Shown: in pieces, positions 49,244 to 60,254 of the stretch | How the letters are laid out: every line of letters starts with the position of its first letter | How positions within the stretch are numbered: position 1 is the first letter of the stretch | The notes under the pieces: model-generated | Seen by the model: only the letters and a program-made list of their open reading frames with translations | What the model was told of the DNA's origin: nothing | Database searches by the model: none | Assembly (NCBI RefSeq): GCF_024868665.1 | Contig: NC_079890.1 | Location: 1,036,391-1,100,390, forward strand | From: Triplophysa rosa | Lineage: Eukaryota; Chordata; Actinopteri; Cypriniformes; Nemacheilidae | DNA length: 64,000 nucleotides | Direction: 5' to 3' | Position numbers and translations under genes: made by a program

Positions 49244-51168
49244 CTAGCAGGCATGAATTAGATTCACTGTAGTTCCTCCTCGTAGGTTTGGGTACTGGCT
49301 AAATGTCTTTTTCACATCCAGAACATTTCCTGAAATCAACAAGGTTGCCTATTATGTTTTCGAAGTGCAATCAAAACAATCAAATTATTAACTGTGTTTA
49401 CCATCAAAAACAAGAGCCATTTTCTCTGGTTTCTTGCCCATCTGTTCACATGCCCCCTTCAGTAAAACAGAGATGCTCTCAAGTGGAAACACGTCCACCG
49501 TCAGGGTCTTTCCAGCACATATTACAATAATGTTGATGCCGTCCACTTGAGAAGTTTCATCAGGTTGAGGAGTTAAGGGGAGAGGCTGCTCCGGTGCCTG
49601 CACAGTAGCTGAAATAATGCAAAAACAAGCTTGCCATGTTGACATCGGATTTTGCATGTACACAAATATTTCTTTTATACAATGACAAAGAATACAAATA
49701 AAAAATAGTCTTCACTAACAGAGAACAAATGTATTTTTCTCCCTGCGATAACTGAATTAACTAGGTAAGTTTTCTAAAAGAAAATGTGAGTGGTTCTTGC
49801 CGTGGCAAAACTCTGTTATGATAGCATAGGATAGCACACCCCATGTCTCTACGATGTTCTTATGCAGATATTTTCTAAATGGTTGCTTGGGTACTCTATT
49901 TGGTTGCTAGGGAGTGGTCTGGCACCTGACAATTGATATTGCTCGAAGCCGCAAATGAAGCGAACAAACAGCCATGTCTCTATGTTCTGCTGCTGAGATA
50001 TAGGTTTTCGAAGTGGTTGCTAAGGCACTCTGTTTGGTTGCTAGGGGGTGGTCTGGCAGCTGACTGTTGATGATACTCAAAGCCACAAGTGAAACTGACC
50101 TACCTCTATATTTCTATTACACTGGGCTGAAAAGATATCTGAAGAGGTCTGGTTGTACAAGCTGGAAGACCAGACAGTAGAGCATTGCAGTGGTCCAGTC
50201 TGGACAGGACAAGAGCCTGGACAAGAACTTGCATAGCATGCTCAGACAGGAAAGGTCTAATTCTCCTGATATTGTAGAGGATGAACCTACAGGACCGGGT
50301 GGTGCTGGCCACATGATCCGCGAAGTTCAGCTGATCATCAATTACCACTCCCAGATTTCTGGCCGTTCTGGAAGGAGTAATGGTTGATGAACCTAGTTGG
50401 ATGGAAAGGTCGTGCTGAGTCTTCGGGTCGTTTTTGCAAGGTTCAGCTGCAGGTGATGGTCCTTCATCCAGAGTGAGATGTCATTCAGGTGCGCTCAGAG
50501 ACCGTCGGATCATTAGGCTGAAATGACAGGTGGAGCTGTGTGTCATCCGCATAGCAGTGATGGGAAAAGCCATGTTTCCGAATGACAGAACCTAGGGACG
50601 TTGTGTATAACTTGATACACACTTGAAGGGACTTGATAGCTATATGATGATCCTGAGAGACTGATTTGTTGCCTGTGTAAAATAAGCCCACCCCCATGTC
50701 TCTATGACACTGTGCTGCAAAGATATGCCACAATGGCAGTCCCTTCACCATTATATGTCCATGGACAAATAAGAATAGGGATGCTTTGCATTGTGTAAGC
50801 ACCACTAATAAAACATATTGTTCATACTGCACATAAAAACACCACTGATTACATCATTACTCAGAAGTGGATGGACTGGATAAAATGAAAGTTTGCCGTA
50901 CGTATGTTTGAACTCTCTGGTGGCTCTCCCTCAATTGTTAAACTGAAGTCAGGGGTTAAGCTGCTGCTTTCCGGCTTCACCGGCTCATTCTAAGAGATCA
51001 AAGAGACACCATGAAAGCATTATTAGAAATAAAAGAAACAAAGTATTATTATTAAGTGAAACTTTTCAAAGCATTTTAATCAGTTTAGGGTACAGTGACA
51101 GTCAGACAAATGACACAGAGTCAAGATTTTCTTACCTCACCAAAGAAATAGCTGTAGATGGCACCCAT
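49244..51168 (-). CDS. Tandem gene A: predicted myristoylated small protein with C-terminal ubiquitin-like domain
   Basis: Exons 51136-51168, 50902-50989, 49402-49608 and 49244-49329 join in phase to 137 residues plus TAG. The start MGAIYSYFFGE fits the N-myristoylation rule (Gly2, Ser6). Residues 12-64 are a Pro/Ser/Glu-rich linker. Residues 65-137 follow the ubiquitin pattern: a beta hairpin (INIIVICAGKTLTVDVF), a helix, LVFDG (ubiquitin LIFAG), VLDVKKTFSQYPNL and TTVNLI. The chain ends HAC, with no terminal Gly-Gly, so conjugation like ubiquitin or ISG15 is not expected; the RGG seen is internal, in the turn before the last strand. The promoter has ISRE and TATA motifs. Its sister lies directly upstream at 52722-53760. 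The family name is not recognised; an antiviral role is inferred from the promoter only. Confidence 0.8.
49842..50130. repeat. Minisatellite of ~130-bp units in gene A intron 2
   Basis: Two units, about 49842-49972 and 49973-50104, share 'ccatgtctcta', 'tttggttgctagggngtggt' and 'tcgaagcc/tcaaagcc' blocks. A third partial unit begins at about 50105. A similar unit start appears again at about 50693, on the other side of the LINE fragment. Confidence 0.6.
50130..50640 (-). mobile_element. L2-like LINE reverse-transcriptase fragment in gene A intron 2
   Basis: Minus-strand translation gives the end of the reverse transcriptase: YTTSLGSVIRKHGFSHHCYADDTQLHLSF (catalytic YADD), then WMKDHHLQLNLAKT, then RSCRFILYNIRRIRPFLSEH and LVLSRLDHCNALLSGLP. 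Frame changes and stops show it is dead. It has the same orientation as the host gene and appears to split the minisatellite array. This explains why intron 2 is 1.3 kb here but 174 bases in the sister gene. Confidence 0.8.
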
Positions 51169-51203
51169 GTTGGCTTCAAATGTGTTGAGTCTTGTGTGGA
51201 GCC

Positions 51204-51241
51204 TTTATATATGCCGACTGGCTGTGTCACTTTCATTTTCT
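51204..51241 (-). promoter_or_regulatory. ISRE and TATA box of gene A
   Basis: On the minus strand AGAAAATGAAAGTGA (51227-51241) contains GAAAATGAAA, a perfect GAAANNGAAA interferon-stimulated response element core. TATATAAA follows at 51204-51211, with the start codon 36 bases further on. The 5' UTR would be only about 10-15 bases. IRF/ISGF3 control is inferred from the motif and spacing. Confidence 0.7.
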
Positions 51242-51408
51242 TTTTAAATGCAAATATTGAATGAAAAACTTTCTATGAACTTCCTTTCAAAATTCCCTGT
51301 GGGTTGGACTACTGGAGATGATTTATTACATTTAAATCTCTCGGTGTCTCAAGTGCACGTCATAAATGATTCAGAGATCAGAGTCCATTGATCATGAAAT
51401 AGGAATAG

Positions 51409-51631
51409 TTGAAGGATGGTTCATCCAAAAATTAAAAACCCCCCATGGACTCCCATTATTTCCCCTACAATGGCAGTAAATGGGGGAATGAGATCTGTTG
51501 GGTTAATGACATCTTTTCCAAATATCTTCCTTTGTGTTCAGCAGAACAAAGAAATGTATACAGGTTTGGAACAACCTCAGGGTGAGTAAATGATGACAGA
51601 ATTTTCATTTTTGGGTGAACTTTCCCTTTAA
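51409..51631. repeat. Short DNA element of the TTAAAGG family (copy 6)
   Basis: The right end GGGTGAACTTTCCCTTTAA and the phrases 'gagtaaatgatgacagaatt' and 'ggactcccatt' place it in the family. The left end is worn. Confidence 0.7.
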
Positions 51632-52721
51632 AGGCCCTGTTTGTAGGTTTTTGACTGTACATAAGAAAAAAAATACCATTATACGTTCATAGACATTTAG
51701 GAATCAAGCAAATCTCACTTTGGCCATGAAAGGCTACCAATTGATCTAGATCAGATATCGTGGATTCCACCCTTCCCAAAAAGCCTGCGTTGAAGTCATG
51801 GTTAAATGAACAGGTGTAAAATTGCATCCGCCACTTAAAACCAATCAAACCTGTTAGGGCAGTTTAAAAACATTGCTTTGAATGTGTAAAGAAACTTTAA
51901 CGTTTACGTTTTTTACCTTTTATATGTTGTATTCAGGCGTTGTGTGCTTACCCCTCTGTTTCAAGTATCTAGGTAGGAATGGTTGGATGGTTGGTTTTCA
52001 TATTATTATTATTATATTATTTCTGTCAGTGATGGATTGTTTCTGTCTTTCACGGAGCCATCCGTACCGTTTTTCTCTTCCGCAAGAAATCAACAATTTT
52101 GTCTTAATCCGAAAATTGCCGTGCAGTGTCAAAAGAAGTATCACAACAGTTGTGTTCAAGTCTGTAAAGTTGGTCATTGCAGTGGTTTTAATGGAAATGA
52201 CTGGTGGGAATAACATTCCATTTTATTGGAATAAGATTAATAACACAGTACTCAAAGGACCTTACGTAATGGTATTTGTAATGAAACCGAGTAGAATTTA
52301 TTTTCTTTAAATGTTTTCACGCTTGGAACCAACAATGTGTGTCTTGCTGTGAAGCGAAGACCTAACTGAATATTGTGAGGCACTTTTCTTAAATCTTCTC
52401 ACACACTAATTTCAATGCTGTCAACGTGGAGTCCAAATAAAAACGTTTCATTACCAGGGTAGACCTTGAAAGTTATTCATGGTCATGTAAGAGATTTTAA
52501 TTGTGGGTTAATAATTGTGGAGACAGGACAAGATGAAATAACACAAAACAATTTACTAAAATAAATAAGAAGGTGTGCCGGAAGTGAAGGGCCGTCCACG
52601 AACGCACGCAGTAACGTTTGTTCATGTTGTCACTTTGAAATTGTCTGTATTCCTACATTATACTTATAGTAGTATAGAGGAATACGGAGGCTTCTCATGT
52701 CGCAGTGGTGCTGTACATCTG
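51632..52721. other. Spacer between the two ubiquitin-like genes
   Basis: Holds the 3' flank of gene B and no recognised gene. The 142-codon plus-strand frame at 51882-52310 is rich in Phe, Ile and Val and lacks any family signature, so it is not called. Confidence 0.5.
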
Positions 52722-53760
52722 CTAGCAGGCATGAATTAGATTCACTGTAGATCCTCCTCGTAGGTTAAACTGACTCACTGTCTTGTTCACATCCAGAACA
52801 TTTCCTGAAATAAATAAGGTAAGCTATTACTTTTTTGAAGCGCCATTGGGACAGAATTCAATACGATCCATTTATTATCAATGTTTACCATCATAAATAA
52901 GATTCATTTTCTCAGGTTTCTTCACTGCCTGTTCACATGCCTCCTTCAGAAAAACAGAGATCCTTTCAAGTGGGAACACGTCTACGGTCATGCTCTTTCC
53001 AGCACATTTTACAATGAAGTTGATCTTGTCCACTTGAGAAATTTCATCGGGTTGAGGAGGTGAGGCGACAGACTGCACCGCCGCCGCTTGATGTTGATCT
53101 GAAATAATAAAACAACATAACTTATATTTCTTTCATACAATAACAATGAAGAAAAATGAAAGAATAAATTAATAACAAAACATTATTCCTACTGCACATA
53201 TTTACAGACACCCCAAATTACATCAACAGTCAGAAGTGCATGAATAAAATGGATAAGAAAAAAGTTTGGTGCCTTGGTTTGAACTCTCTGGTGGCTCTCT
53301 CTGACTTGTCAGACTGTTGGCAGGGATTAAATTGATGCTTTCAGGCGGAGAGATCTCCTGCTCTGTCTTCACAAAGACATTTAAAGTTAGATTATTAACA
53401 AGTGAAAAGTTGTAAAGCATTTTACTAGGCTCAGGGTAGGCTACTCCCAGACAAAAAATAGGTACATGTTAAATTTCCTTACGTTTATTATAACCAAAAT
53501 AGCATATTTTTACACTATTTACAGTGCATTCGAACTCTATAATCAGTATGCGTGCAAGTTATTTAGCACAATCATTTTTAAAGGTCAAATGAAAATATTG
53601 CAAGAAGCTTCTTAAAAAATGACGAGAACATTTCTGCAAATTCTACGCACGTGTGCAAAACAATGCTGATTCTGTAGTAGATATTGAATTAACGAGAAAA
53701 GCTCAAAGATATTGAGCAGTAACTTACCTCAGCTAAGAAAATGCTCTGGAAGACACCCAT
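52722..53760 (-). CDS. Tandem gene B: predicted myristoylated small protein with C-terminal ubiquitin-like domain
   Basis: Exons 53728-53760, 53273-53366, 52889-53098 and 52722-52804 join in phase to 139 residues plus TAG. Exon structure and phases equal gene A. The start MGVFQSIFLAE again has Gly2 and Ser6, the myristoylation pattern. The linker is diverged but keeps REPPESSN and PPQPDE. The ubiquitin-like domain (about 68-139) reads INFIVKCAGKSMTVDVF, LIYDG, VLDVNKTVSQFNLRGG, STVNLIHAC. The C-terminal HAC is identical to gene A, with no Gly-Gly. The donor of intron 2 aligns with GT in gene A but reads GC here (53272-53271), so splicing needs a GC-AG intron. An ISRE and TATA box lie upstream. 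The product is unnamed; an innate immune role is inferred. Confidence 0.8.
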
Positions 53761-53799
53761 AATGCTTTCAAGAATGAAATCAAACCTCGTGTTCACCTC

Positions 53800-53848
53800 C
53801 TATATATACTGTATACTGTACACGCTGTTACTTTCATTTTCTTTTCAA
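53800..53848 (-). promoter_or_regulatory. ISRE and TATA box of gene B
   Basis: GAAAATGAAA (53832-53841, minus strand) sits in AAAAGAAAATGAAAGTA, the same core as in gene A. A TATATATA box lies at 53800-53808 and the start codon 40 bases further. The shared ISRE-TATA-ATG spacing shows the promoter was duplicated with the gene or kept by selection. Confidence 0.68.
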
Positions 53849-54206
53849 TGCGAATATTTCCTAAAAAGTTCCCGGGGATTCCCTCTGGAAAAACCACCGA
53901 GAGTTTGGACTACTGGGTGGAGAAGATCACAGAATCCCGAGCACACTAGAAACATCTCAAATGATCCTGAGATAAGTGCATTGCTTGCAGGTGTTAGTTT
54001 AATGTATGCGTATTACATTTCATGAAATAGAAATAGTTAATATTAGTTACCATGAGTGAACTAGCAATACTTCTACAGCATTTATTAAACTTGGTCAATG
54101 TTAACCAACAACTCCAGCGTTATGGATTTGACACTTTTTTATAAGGCGCAACTAAACAAACTATGCCTGTGTGCAGCACTGAGGAATTGCAAAAATGTCG
54201 CGTGCA

Positions 54207-54276
54207 GCCGGCCATCAGTCGGAGGAGCATGAGACTTCTAATCTCAGGGTCGTGGGTTCGAACCCCACGTTGGGCC
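54207..54276 (+). pseudogene. tRNA-Lys relic
   Basis: From 'agcatgagact' onward it matches the intact tRNA-Lys at 55033 almost base for base, including the T-arm GGTTCGAACCCC. The acceptor and D-arm are damaged (GCCGGCCATCAGTCGG) and the anticodon loop reads CTTCTAA instead of CTCTTAA. Confidence 0.8.
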
Positions 54277-55032
54277 CTGCGCTATAATCAACCAAAAAAA
54301 GTGTACGTGCGTAAGATTCTGTTTTCAAGTAATGTAGTATCATCATCAATATGTTACTGTTTCATAAGATGATTTCGACACGAGGGCCATATGGCCAGCC
54401 AGGCACTTTAATTTGGCCTGCGATTAAGTTGAATGTATTGGGCAATTCCAGCATTGTGGAAGTGACGTTTTGCGTTATGGATGTGACACAAAAACACTCT
54501 GAGAATGTGTTACCAATAAACTGATTCATTATCAGAAAAAAAAAATATTTTAAGAAAGGGAAATAAACATGTCCTATTGATGTGACAAAAAAAGCAGATG
54601 GTTTTTGGGAGACAACAAACTAGGATTTCTGTTCATTAAAATGTCAAGAGTCCTTTATTTGTTATTTGCACAATTAACACTGGACATTGGAATTCTTATG
54701 ACCATGCTCATAGTATTGTAGAACTATACACTATAAAGAATTTACAACACATAATGTTGAAACACAAGTTAGGTGTATAGGAATATTAAAGTGACAAAAT
54801 TACAAGTGACTGTCCAAATGACTTATACAAAATGCAGTACAGATAAAATCCAATAGATGCCGCTGTAGCCCGCAGCGCACGTCGTGTATTCAGTTTACTG
54901 CTGCCTTGTCGTGAAGTAACGTTAGTGATTAAGTGAAAGTGTCAGATATGGTAACCCATACCCGAAATGTGACCTCTGCATTTAACCCATCCAGAGAGTT
55001 AATGTGCGTGATGCAAAAAGTATGCGTTGCAA

Positions 55033-55105
55033 GCCCGGCTAGCTCAGTCGGTAGAGCATGAGACTCTTAATCTCAGGGTCGTGGGTTCGAGCCCCACGTT
55101 GGGCG
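55033..55105 (+). tRNA. tRNA-Lys (anticodon CTT)
   Basis: The 73-base gene has a 7-bp acceptor stem (GCCCGGC with GTTGGGC, one G-T pair type mismatch tolerated), D-arm TAGCTCAGTCGGTAGAGC (A box), anticodon loop CTCTTAA and T-arm GGTTCGAGCCC (B box). A TTTT terminator follows at about 55112. It delivers lysine at AAG codons. Confidence 0.93.
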
Positions 55106-55556
55106 CACACTTTTAATTGTTCAAAAGTTTGTAGTGAGCGGTACTTGCCAACTCCGGTCCTATAAACGTGGTTCACGCTTTGCACTGGCTGATTATATAT
55201 ATTAAAAAAGCAATCGAAATTGTTCCTATGATTGTCTATATGTCAGAACTGGGCTACAGTTGAATAACTTTTGCAAGCGTTTTTGACTGCAGCAAAGTAG
55301 AGGGCGTGCGCCGTATTATTGTATTTAACGTTACAGCAGAGAAACTGCCTGGGCTATCAGAGCGTTTTTATTAAATTGACCAGCTAGTTTTTAGTAAAAG
55401 CATAACACATGTTTCAGATTATTTTAACTGTGTATAGGTCCGCTAAATCGTGGTGGTATGGTCTTTAAAAACCTCTTCAAGGTTTGATACGTAGCCTAAT
55501 AACATGGTTATTTTCAAAAGTCAGACAAATGTATAAATTAGTGATCAGGAACATAC

Positions 55557-55578
55557 GGCTCGCGAGCAGGGCTCTCAC
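55557..55578 (+). repeat. Left member of a 20-bp inverted repeat around the LINE block
   Basis: GGCTCGCGAGCAGGGCTC here recurs inverted at 57689-57708 (GAGCCCTGCTCGCGAGCC), 2.1 kb away. Confidence 0.7.
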
Positions 55579-55914
55579 GCATGCATCCACTGTGAGACAC
55601 ACGCATTTCAACCAGTTCACACACCACACCTATCTGACACTGAGAAGTTAAGGGACAGTGTGTCCCGCTTCAGTTCATTATAGTTCATGGATGAGGCAAA
55701 TTAAATGGGAAGATGAACGAAACTTGTAAGTTGCAACATTATGTTCACGTCAGATCACGGTCATTTTTTTCTGTGTTTTACTCACAGCTCCTGTTGACCA
55801 ATCAATCAGAAGTTAGATGAGTCACCGGTCACCGTGCGAAAAACAACAGAGTGCAGATACGTTCAGTCAGACTCGTTCATGATAACGGTACGTACATGCA
55901 GTCAGCTTCAATCA

Positions 55915-56745
55915 TTATACATTTACATTTAGTCATTTAGCAGACGCTTTTATCCAAAGCGACTTACAGAGAGTTCAGGGAGCAATAAGCGATATGTCAT
56001 ACAGGAGCAATAATACAACAGGTACTAATACAAAGTTACTAGTTTCAACAAAAGCCAGACCAATATCTGTTGAGAGAAAGAGAGAGGGTTAGTTTTTACC
56101 TACAGTGATATCGTCTGGGTGAAACGAGCTGTAGATCTCGTAGGTGTCGTCAGCATAACAGTGATACGAGAAGCCGTGTGCCTGTACGATGGGTCCCAAG
56201 GATGTTGTGTAGATGTAAAAAAGCAGCGGTCCAAGCACCGATCCCTGAGGGATCACAGTGATCATGTGGTGAGCAGTGGACAGCGAGCCCCTCCATGACA
56301 CCCTGAAGGATCTGCCGGAGAGGTAGGATTTGAACCAGCGGAGAGGAACGCCTGAGATTCCTAGAGATGACAGGGTTGCTGTATCTGGTGATTGACAGTG
56401 TCAAACGCTGCAGATAGGTCTAACAGAATCAGGACAGAGGATTTAGATTCCGCCTTGGCTAGCCGCAATGCTTCGGTGACCGATAGCAGTGGAGTCTGAG
56501 TGGAGCGGTTTGTTTTGAAGCCAGACTGCTTGTCATCCAGTAGTTTATTCTGGGAAAGGTAGGAAGACACCTGGTTGAAAACTGCCCTTTCAAGTGTTTT
56601 TGCAATAAAAGGGAGGAGAGAGACAGGTCTGTAACCGTCGGTAGTAGATGGGTCCCAATGTGGGTTTCTTAAGTAGGGGCGTGACCTGGGCCAGTTTGAA
56701 TGTGGATGGATTTAAGATTATAACTGTCAGTGATGTTTTTCAATC
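55915..56745 (-). mobile_element. L2-like LINE, 3' part with dead reverse transcriptase and tail
   Basis: Minus-strand frames give LKKPTLGP, ERAVFNQVSSYLSQNKLLD, QSGFKTNRST, LLDLSAAFDTVNH, IPQGSVLGPLLFYIYTTSLG and HGFSYHCYADD, the palm motifs of CR1/L2-type reverse transcriptases. They lie in different frames with stops, so the copy is inactive. The left part (55915-56090) holds the fish-common tail 'gacgcttttatccaaagcga'; a one-ended copy of a similar tail is at about 46265-46310. Confidence 0.85.
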
Positions 56746-57229
56746 GTTTTCTGTTTATTCCCAGGTTGCATGAGGAAAGTCCAGTCTAGAACCTGCCCTG
56801 TACGGTTTGTGGACGGTTGTTTAATGAGAGAAATGAAACATACTTTAAGGATCCCCACTGTACAGCAGCGGAGGACTATTTATTCTGTTCATTCACTGAG
56901 GGACAACCCAAGACGTCGCTCCCTCGCTTGCTGATCTTTGGTTGGCCAGTCAATGTAAGGGGGCGTTTCATACCGCTCACCCGTGGAAATCGATTTTTCA
57001 AGCTGTGTATTCGTTATTTACCCCTGAAGTTAAAACGAAAAATCAAGCCGAATTCTTGTTATTCCGTTTTCTGGATGAAACGAAGATGGCGCCGTTTTCT
57101 CACTCCCGTTTGTTCAATTTCAAACTGAAAAACAAATGACCAAAAGATACACGGACCAATCACCCATCGAGTTTGTCGAACTTGCATGCAGAACTTGACA
57201 TGCAAAAATGATTTGCATGTATTATTTTA

Positions 57230-57666
57230 ATTTTGACATTTACAATCATTATTACAATATCAAGAGCAATTATCGATTAATTACAATTGAATTAGGCAAT
57301 GAATAAAATATAGATACATTAAGAAATGTGAAAATTCTGTAAATAACTACTAACATTTATTTACCTTAACAGTACAGAAAAAACTGAGATATGAGGATGA
57401 CGTCGTCTTGCTGTGTAGATGCAGCAAATCGGGAATCACTTTAATAAAACTCAGAAACTCAAAAAATACAAATCTGATACAACTCAAATGATGAAGATAT
57501 GTCATTTGAACGTAACAGCGAGTGCAGATCAGAGACGGTGGATGTAAAATGCTGCAGATCAGCCTTGTTTTCTAAGGATTTACAATCATTGTGGTTATCT
57601 GAAATAATTGCGATTATGTAAAAAAAATTGCGATGAGGCGATTATTTAATAATTGTGACAGCCCTA
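57230..57666. repeat. Probable short DNA element with AGGGCTGTCACAATT-type end
   Basis: The right end 'aataattgtgacagccct' and interior 'aattgcgattatgt' and 'tgcgatgaggcgatt' recall fish hAT-type non-autonomous elements. The left end is not clear. Confidence 0.4.
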
Positions 57667-57688
57667 CTCTAAACTTTTGATAAAACTT

Positions 57689-57708
57689 GTGAGCCCTGCT
57701 CGCGAGCC
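57689..57708 (-). repeat. Right member of the 20-bp inverted repeat
   Basis: Inverted partner of 55557-55578; see that entry. Confidence 0.7.
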
Positions 57709-58319
57709 ACACGTGTCTCTTTGCAAAAATCTTATGGCTGGCCACGTGGCTTACTTTTCCCAAAAATACGATCGTTATGAAACATCATAATAATAAACAG
57801 TATATCAGTGATATTCTTCAGGTTACCCGGTCTAATGCACTTTTGCAGCGCTATGCGCAAGTGTCACGACACTAATTAACGGCAATCTACGTTTCCACGG
57901 TAACCTCAGATTCAAGCTGCCCAGGTCGCGAAAAGTTCAGAGGAGCGTCATTAACTCGACGTGACTGGACTGAAACCCGTGCATGAAAGTCATGGTGCTC
58001 TAAAGGTGTTGCCTTGCTTAAAGTATCAAATGTTTAAAGTTTTAAAATGCACATTGCAGCAAAGAATCCTGTGGGCGATAACAGACGGAAGGAACACTTC
58101 GTCAGTAAGTCATGCGCACTTTATGGATGCAATCTCTCATATGAACAATATCAAGTCCATACAGCTCTCAAGGTTGACAGAGGAGAGTTTCAACACCGGT
58201 ATGTTAGAGTCTTGACCACATTCTAACCGAACTACAGAGCTATCGGTCTTTGTCAGACCCGTGTGTTTATCGTCCGTGACGTCACCGAGGCGCCTTTTTG
58301 GAGGTATCGTTGCGTTGAG

Positions 58320-59182
58320 CAGCAGTGCTGTAATACTTGAGTCCGGACTCGAGACGTTCTTCTGTGGTCTCGGACTTGGTCATTGGACTCGCCAAATGTT
58401 CTAGATGGTCTTGACCGAGTCCGATGATATTTTCTCCTTCCAAACAAACCCACTGATGAAGCATTTATGTTTGCTTTAGTTGGACTCTTGAGTTTCATTA
58501 AGTTAATTATCTTAACTCTTGGAGTAGGTTACTTTTTTGATGGGTGTCAAGCTGTAAAAAAAGATGATAAATAATACTAAATGACTGATTTGAGTGTCAC
58601 AGCGCTAAGATACTGTGCCATATTAAACTATTACTGTGATACTGCTCCTCAACAATTGTATTTGAGCACACTGTTATAACAGACAATGAAAACCTAACGT
58701 TAAAACACAAGAATCAAGAACCCAACTAAAGAAAATACTGATCACGATAATGATGTTTGTTGAAACATTAATTGCGGTGGCAAAAGTGATGTTGATTCAA
58801 TGCAGTTAACACTGACAAGTCAACAAGCCAAGAATGGGAACATTTTCCATTGGCAGCCCAGAATGTGATTGTTACACTACAATAAAAAGACTGAAAATCT
58901 GAAGTTGCACTTCGGCTTATGTGACTTTGGTGAAATTTCTATACCTAAAGTACATAAAATGACCTAATTTGATCCGCTTTTGTTCATTACAAATAAAGTA
59001 TGTGGTCTTGTATTTTTGAAGAGGATTATATTTTTTGTCTCTGTCTGGACCGTCTCATTTGGACTCGGTCTTGACCTGGACTCGAACCTCATTGGACTTG
59101 ATTTGGACTCGAACCTCTTTGGACTCGGTCTCGACTAGTCCTGGTCTTGGACTTGACAAAGGTGGAATTGACTACAGCCCTG
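58320..59182. mobile_element. Non-autonomous element with GGACTCGG-rich subterminal repeats (hAT-like, tentative)
   Basis: The left end CAGTGCTGTAATAC and the complement of the right end (CAGGGCTGTAGTC) form imperfect inverted termini. Next to both ends are clusters of 'ggactcg' and 'ggtcttggac' words. The roughly 0.8-kb interior has no coding frame. No exact target duplication was found. Confidence 0.5.
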
Positions 59183-59621
59183 TAGCAGTGAACAGAAAAT
59201 ATACGGAGCGGTACAGTAAAGACCAATGAAACCGTCACACTGGAGAAACAGAGCAAACCAAGTAGGCCTACATACGATACTAATATGACCTCACCAAAGA
59301 TGTCAGGAACCGTAACTTTGTCATTCATTAACAACACAGATCCATACTACCTGGCCGCATATAGTCAAGTGCCCCGGCATCAGGGCTAGACACCTTATAC
59401 TGGGGGGGATTGCACCCACAACATATTGCAACAAGAACGTACCATTTTATCTCTAAAATGAAGCGAAATTGAATGAAGAGGATAGAACAAATCAGCATTG
59501 GTACCTTACAAATGGCGGCAATACCCATAATGCACTTAGATTATCGCGAGTGTGACATCACCTGACAAAGACCGATTAGCAGGATGCTAGGTATGTTTGC
59601 CCTTGTTATCATGTTCGCAAT

Positions 59622-59935
59622 TGACAGTTCTGGGACATCATTGACTACCATAGTAGGAAAAAATGATTGTATCATTTTTTTTTCCGTTCTGTTGAACACA
59701 AAATGAGATATTTTTTATAATTTAGGAAAGCAAACCGTTCTGGGCCACTTTTGACTACCATTTTAATTTCTCCTACTATAGTAGTCAATTATGTCCCAGA
59801 AATGTCAGTTACTACATTTTTTCTAAATATCTTTCTTTGCGTTCAACCAAACAAAGGAATATTTACAGGTCTGGAACAACAAGGATTAACTCATGACAGA
59901 ATTTTCATCTTTGTTTGGAGTAGGTATCCCTTTAA
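59622..59935. repeat. Short DNA element of the TTAAAGG family (copy 7)
   Basis: The right end GTAGGTATCCCTTTAA and repeated 'gactaccatagtagga' blocks are present; the left terminus is lost. Confidence 0.65.
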
Positions 59936-60254
59936 AGATCCGTCAAATCTGTACGAAAAGAAATGGTCAGTACTAGACACGTGACCACATTTTGCTGAAA
60001 TCCTTTCTATTTTCTTGTCTTACTACTAATATTAATAGTCTGCACTGCCATCTGGTGGCGTCGTAAGAAACTACAGTATAAAGCTCGTGCTGTTTTCTAC
60101 ATGCTCGATATACATACTCCAGATTTAGCTGTAACTGTTGAATTACAAATCTACTTTTAATACATTTGGAATTAACACTGTAGTTACTACAGCTCCTGCT
60201 TATATTAAACTTTGGATTGGTGGAGTTTATGGTAGCTATGACGTCATTGAGTGT

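Noticed and set aside
51882..52310. 142-codon plus-strand frame between the ubiquitin-like genes
   Set aside because: Hydrophobic, low-complexity composition, no family signature and no promoter or poly(A) context.
56817..57139. Frames of 65-103 codons next to the LINE
   Set aside because: Located in repeat-rich DNA with no family match; probably part of another decayed element.
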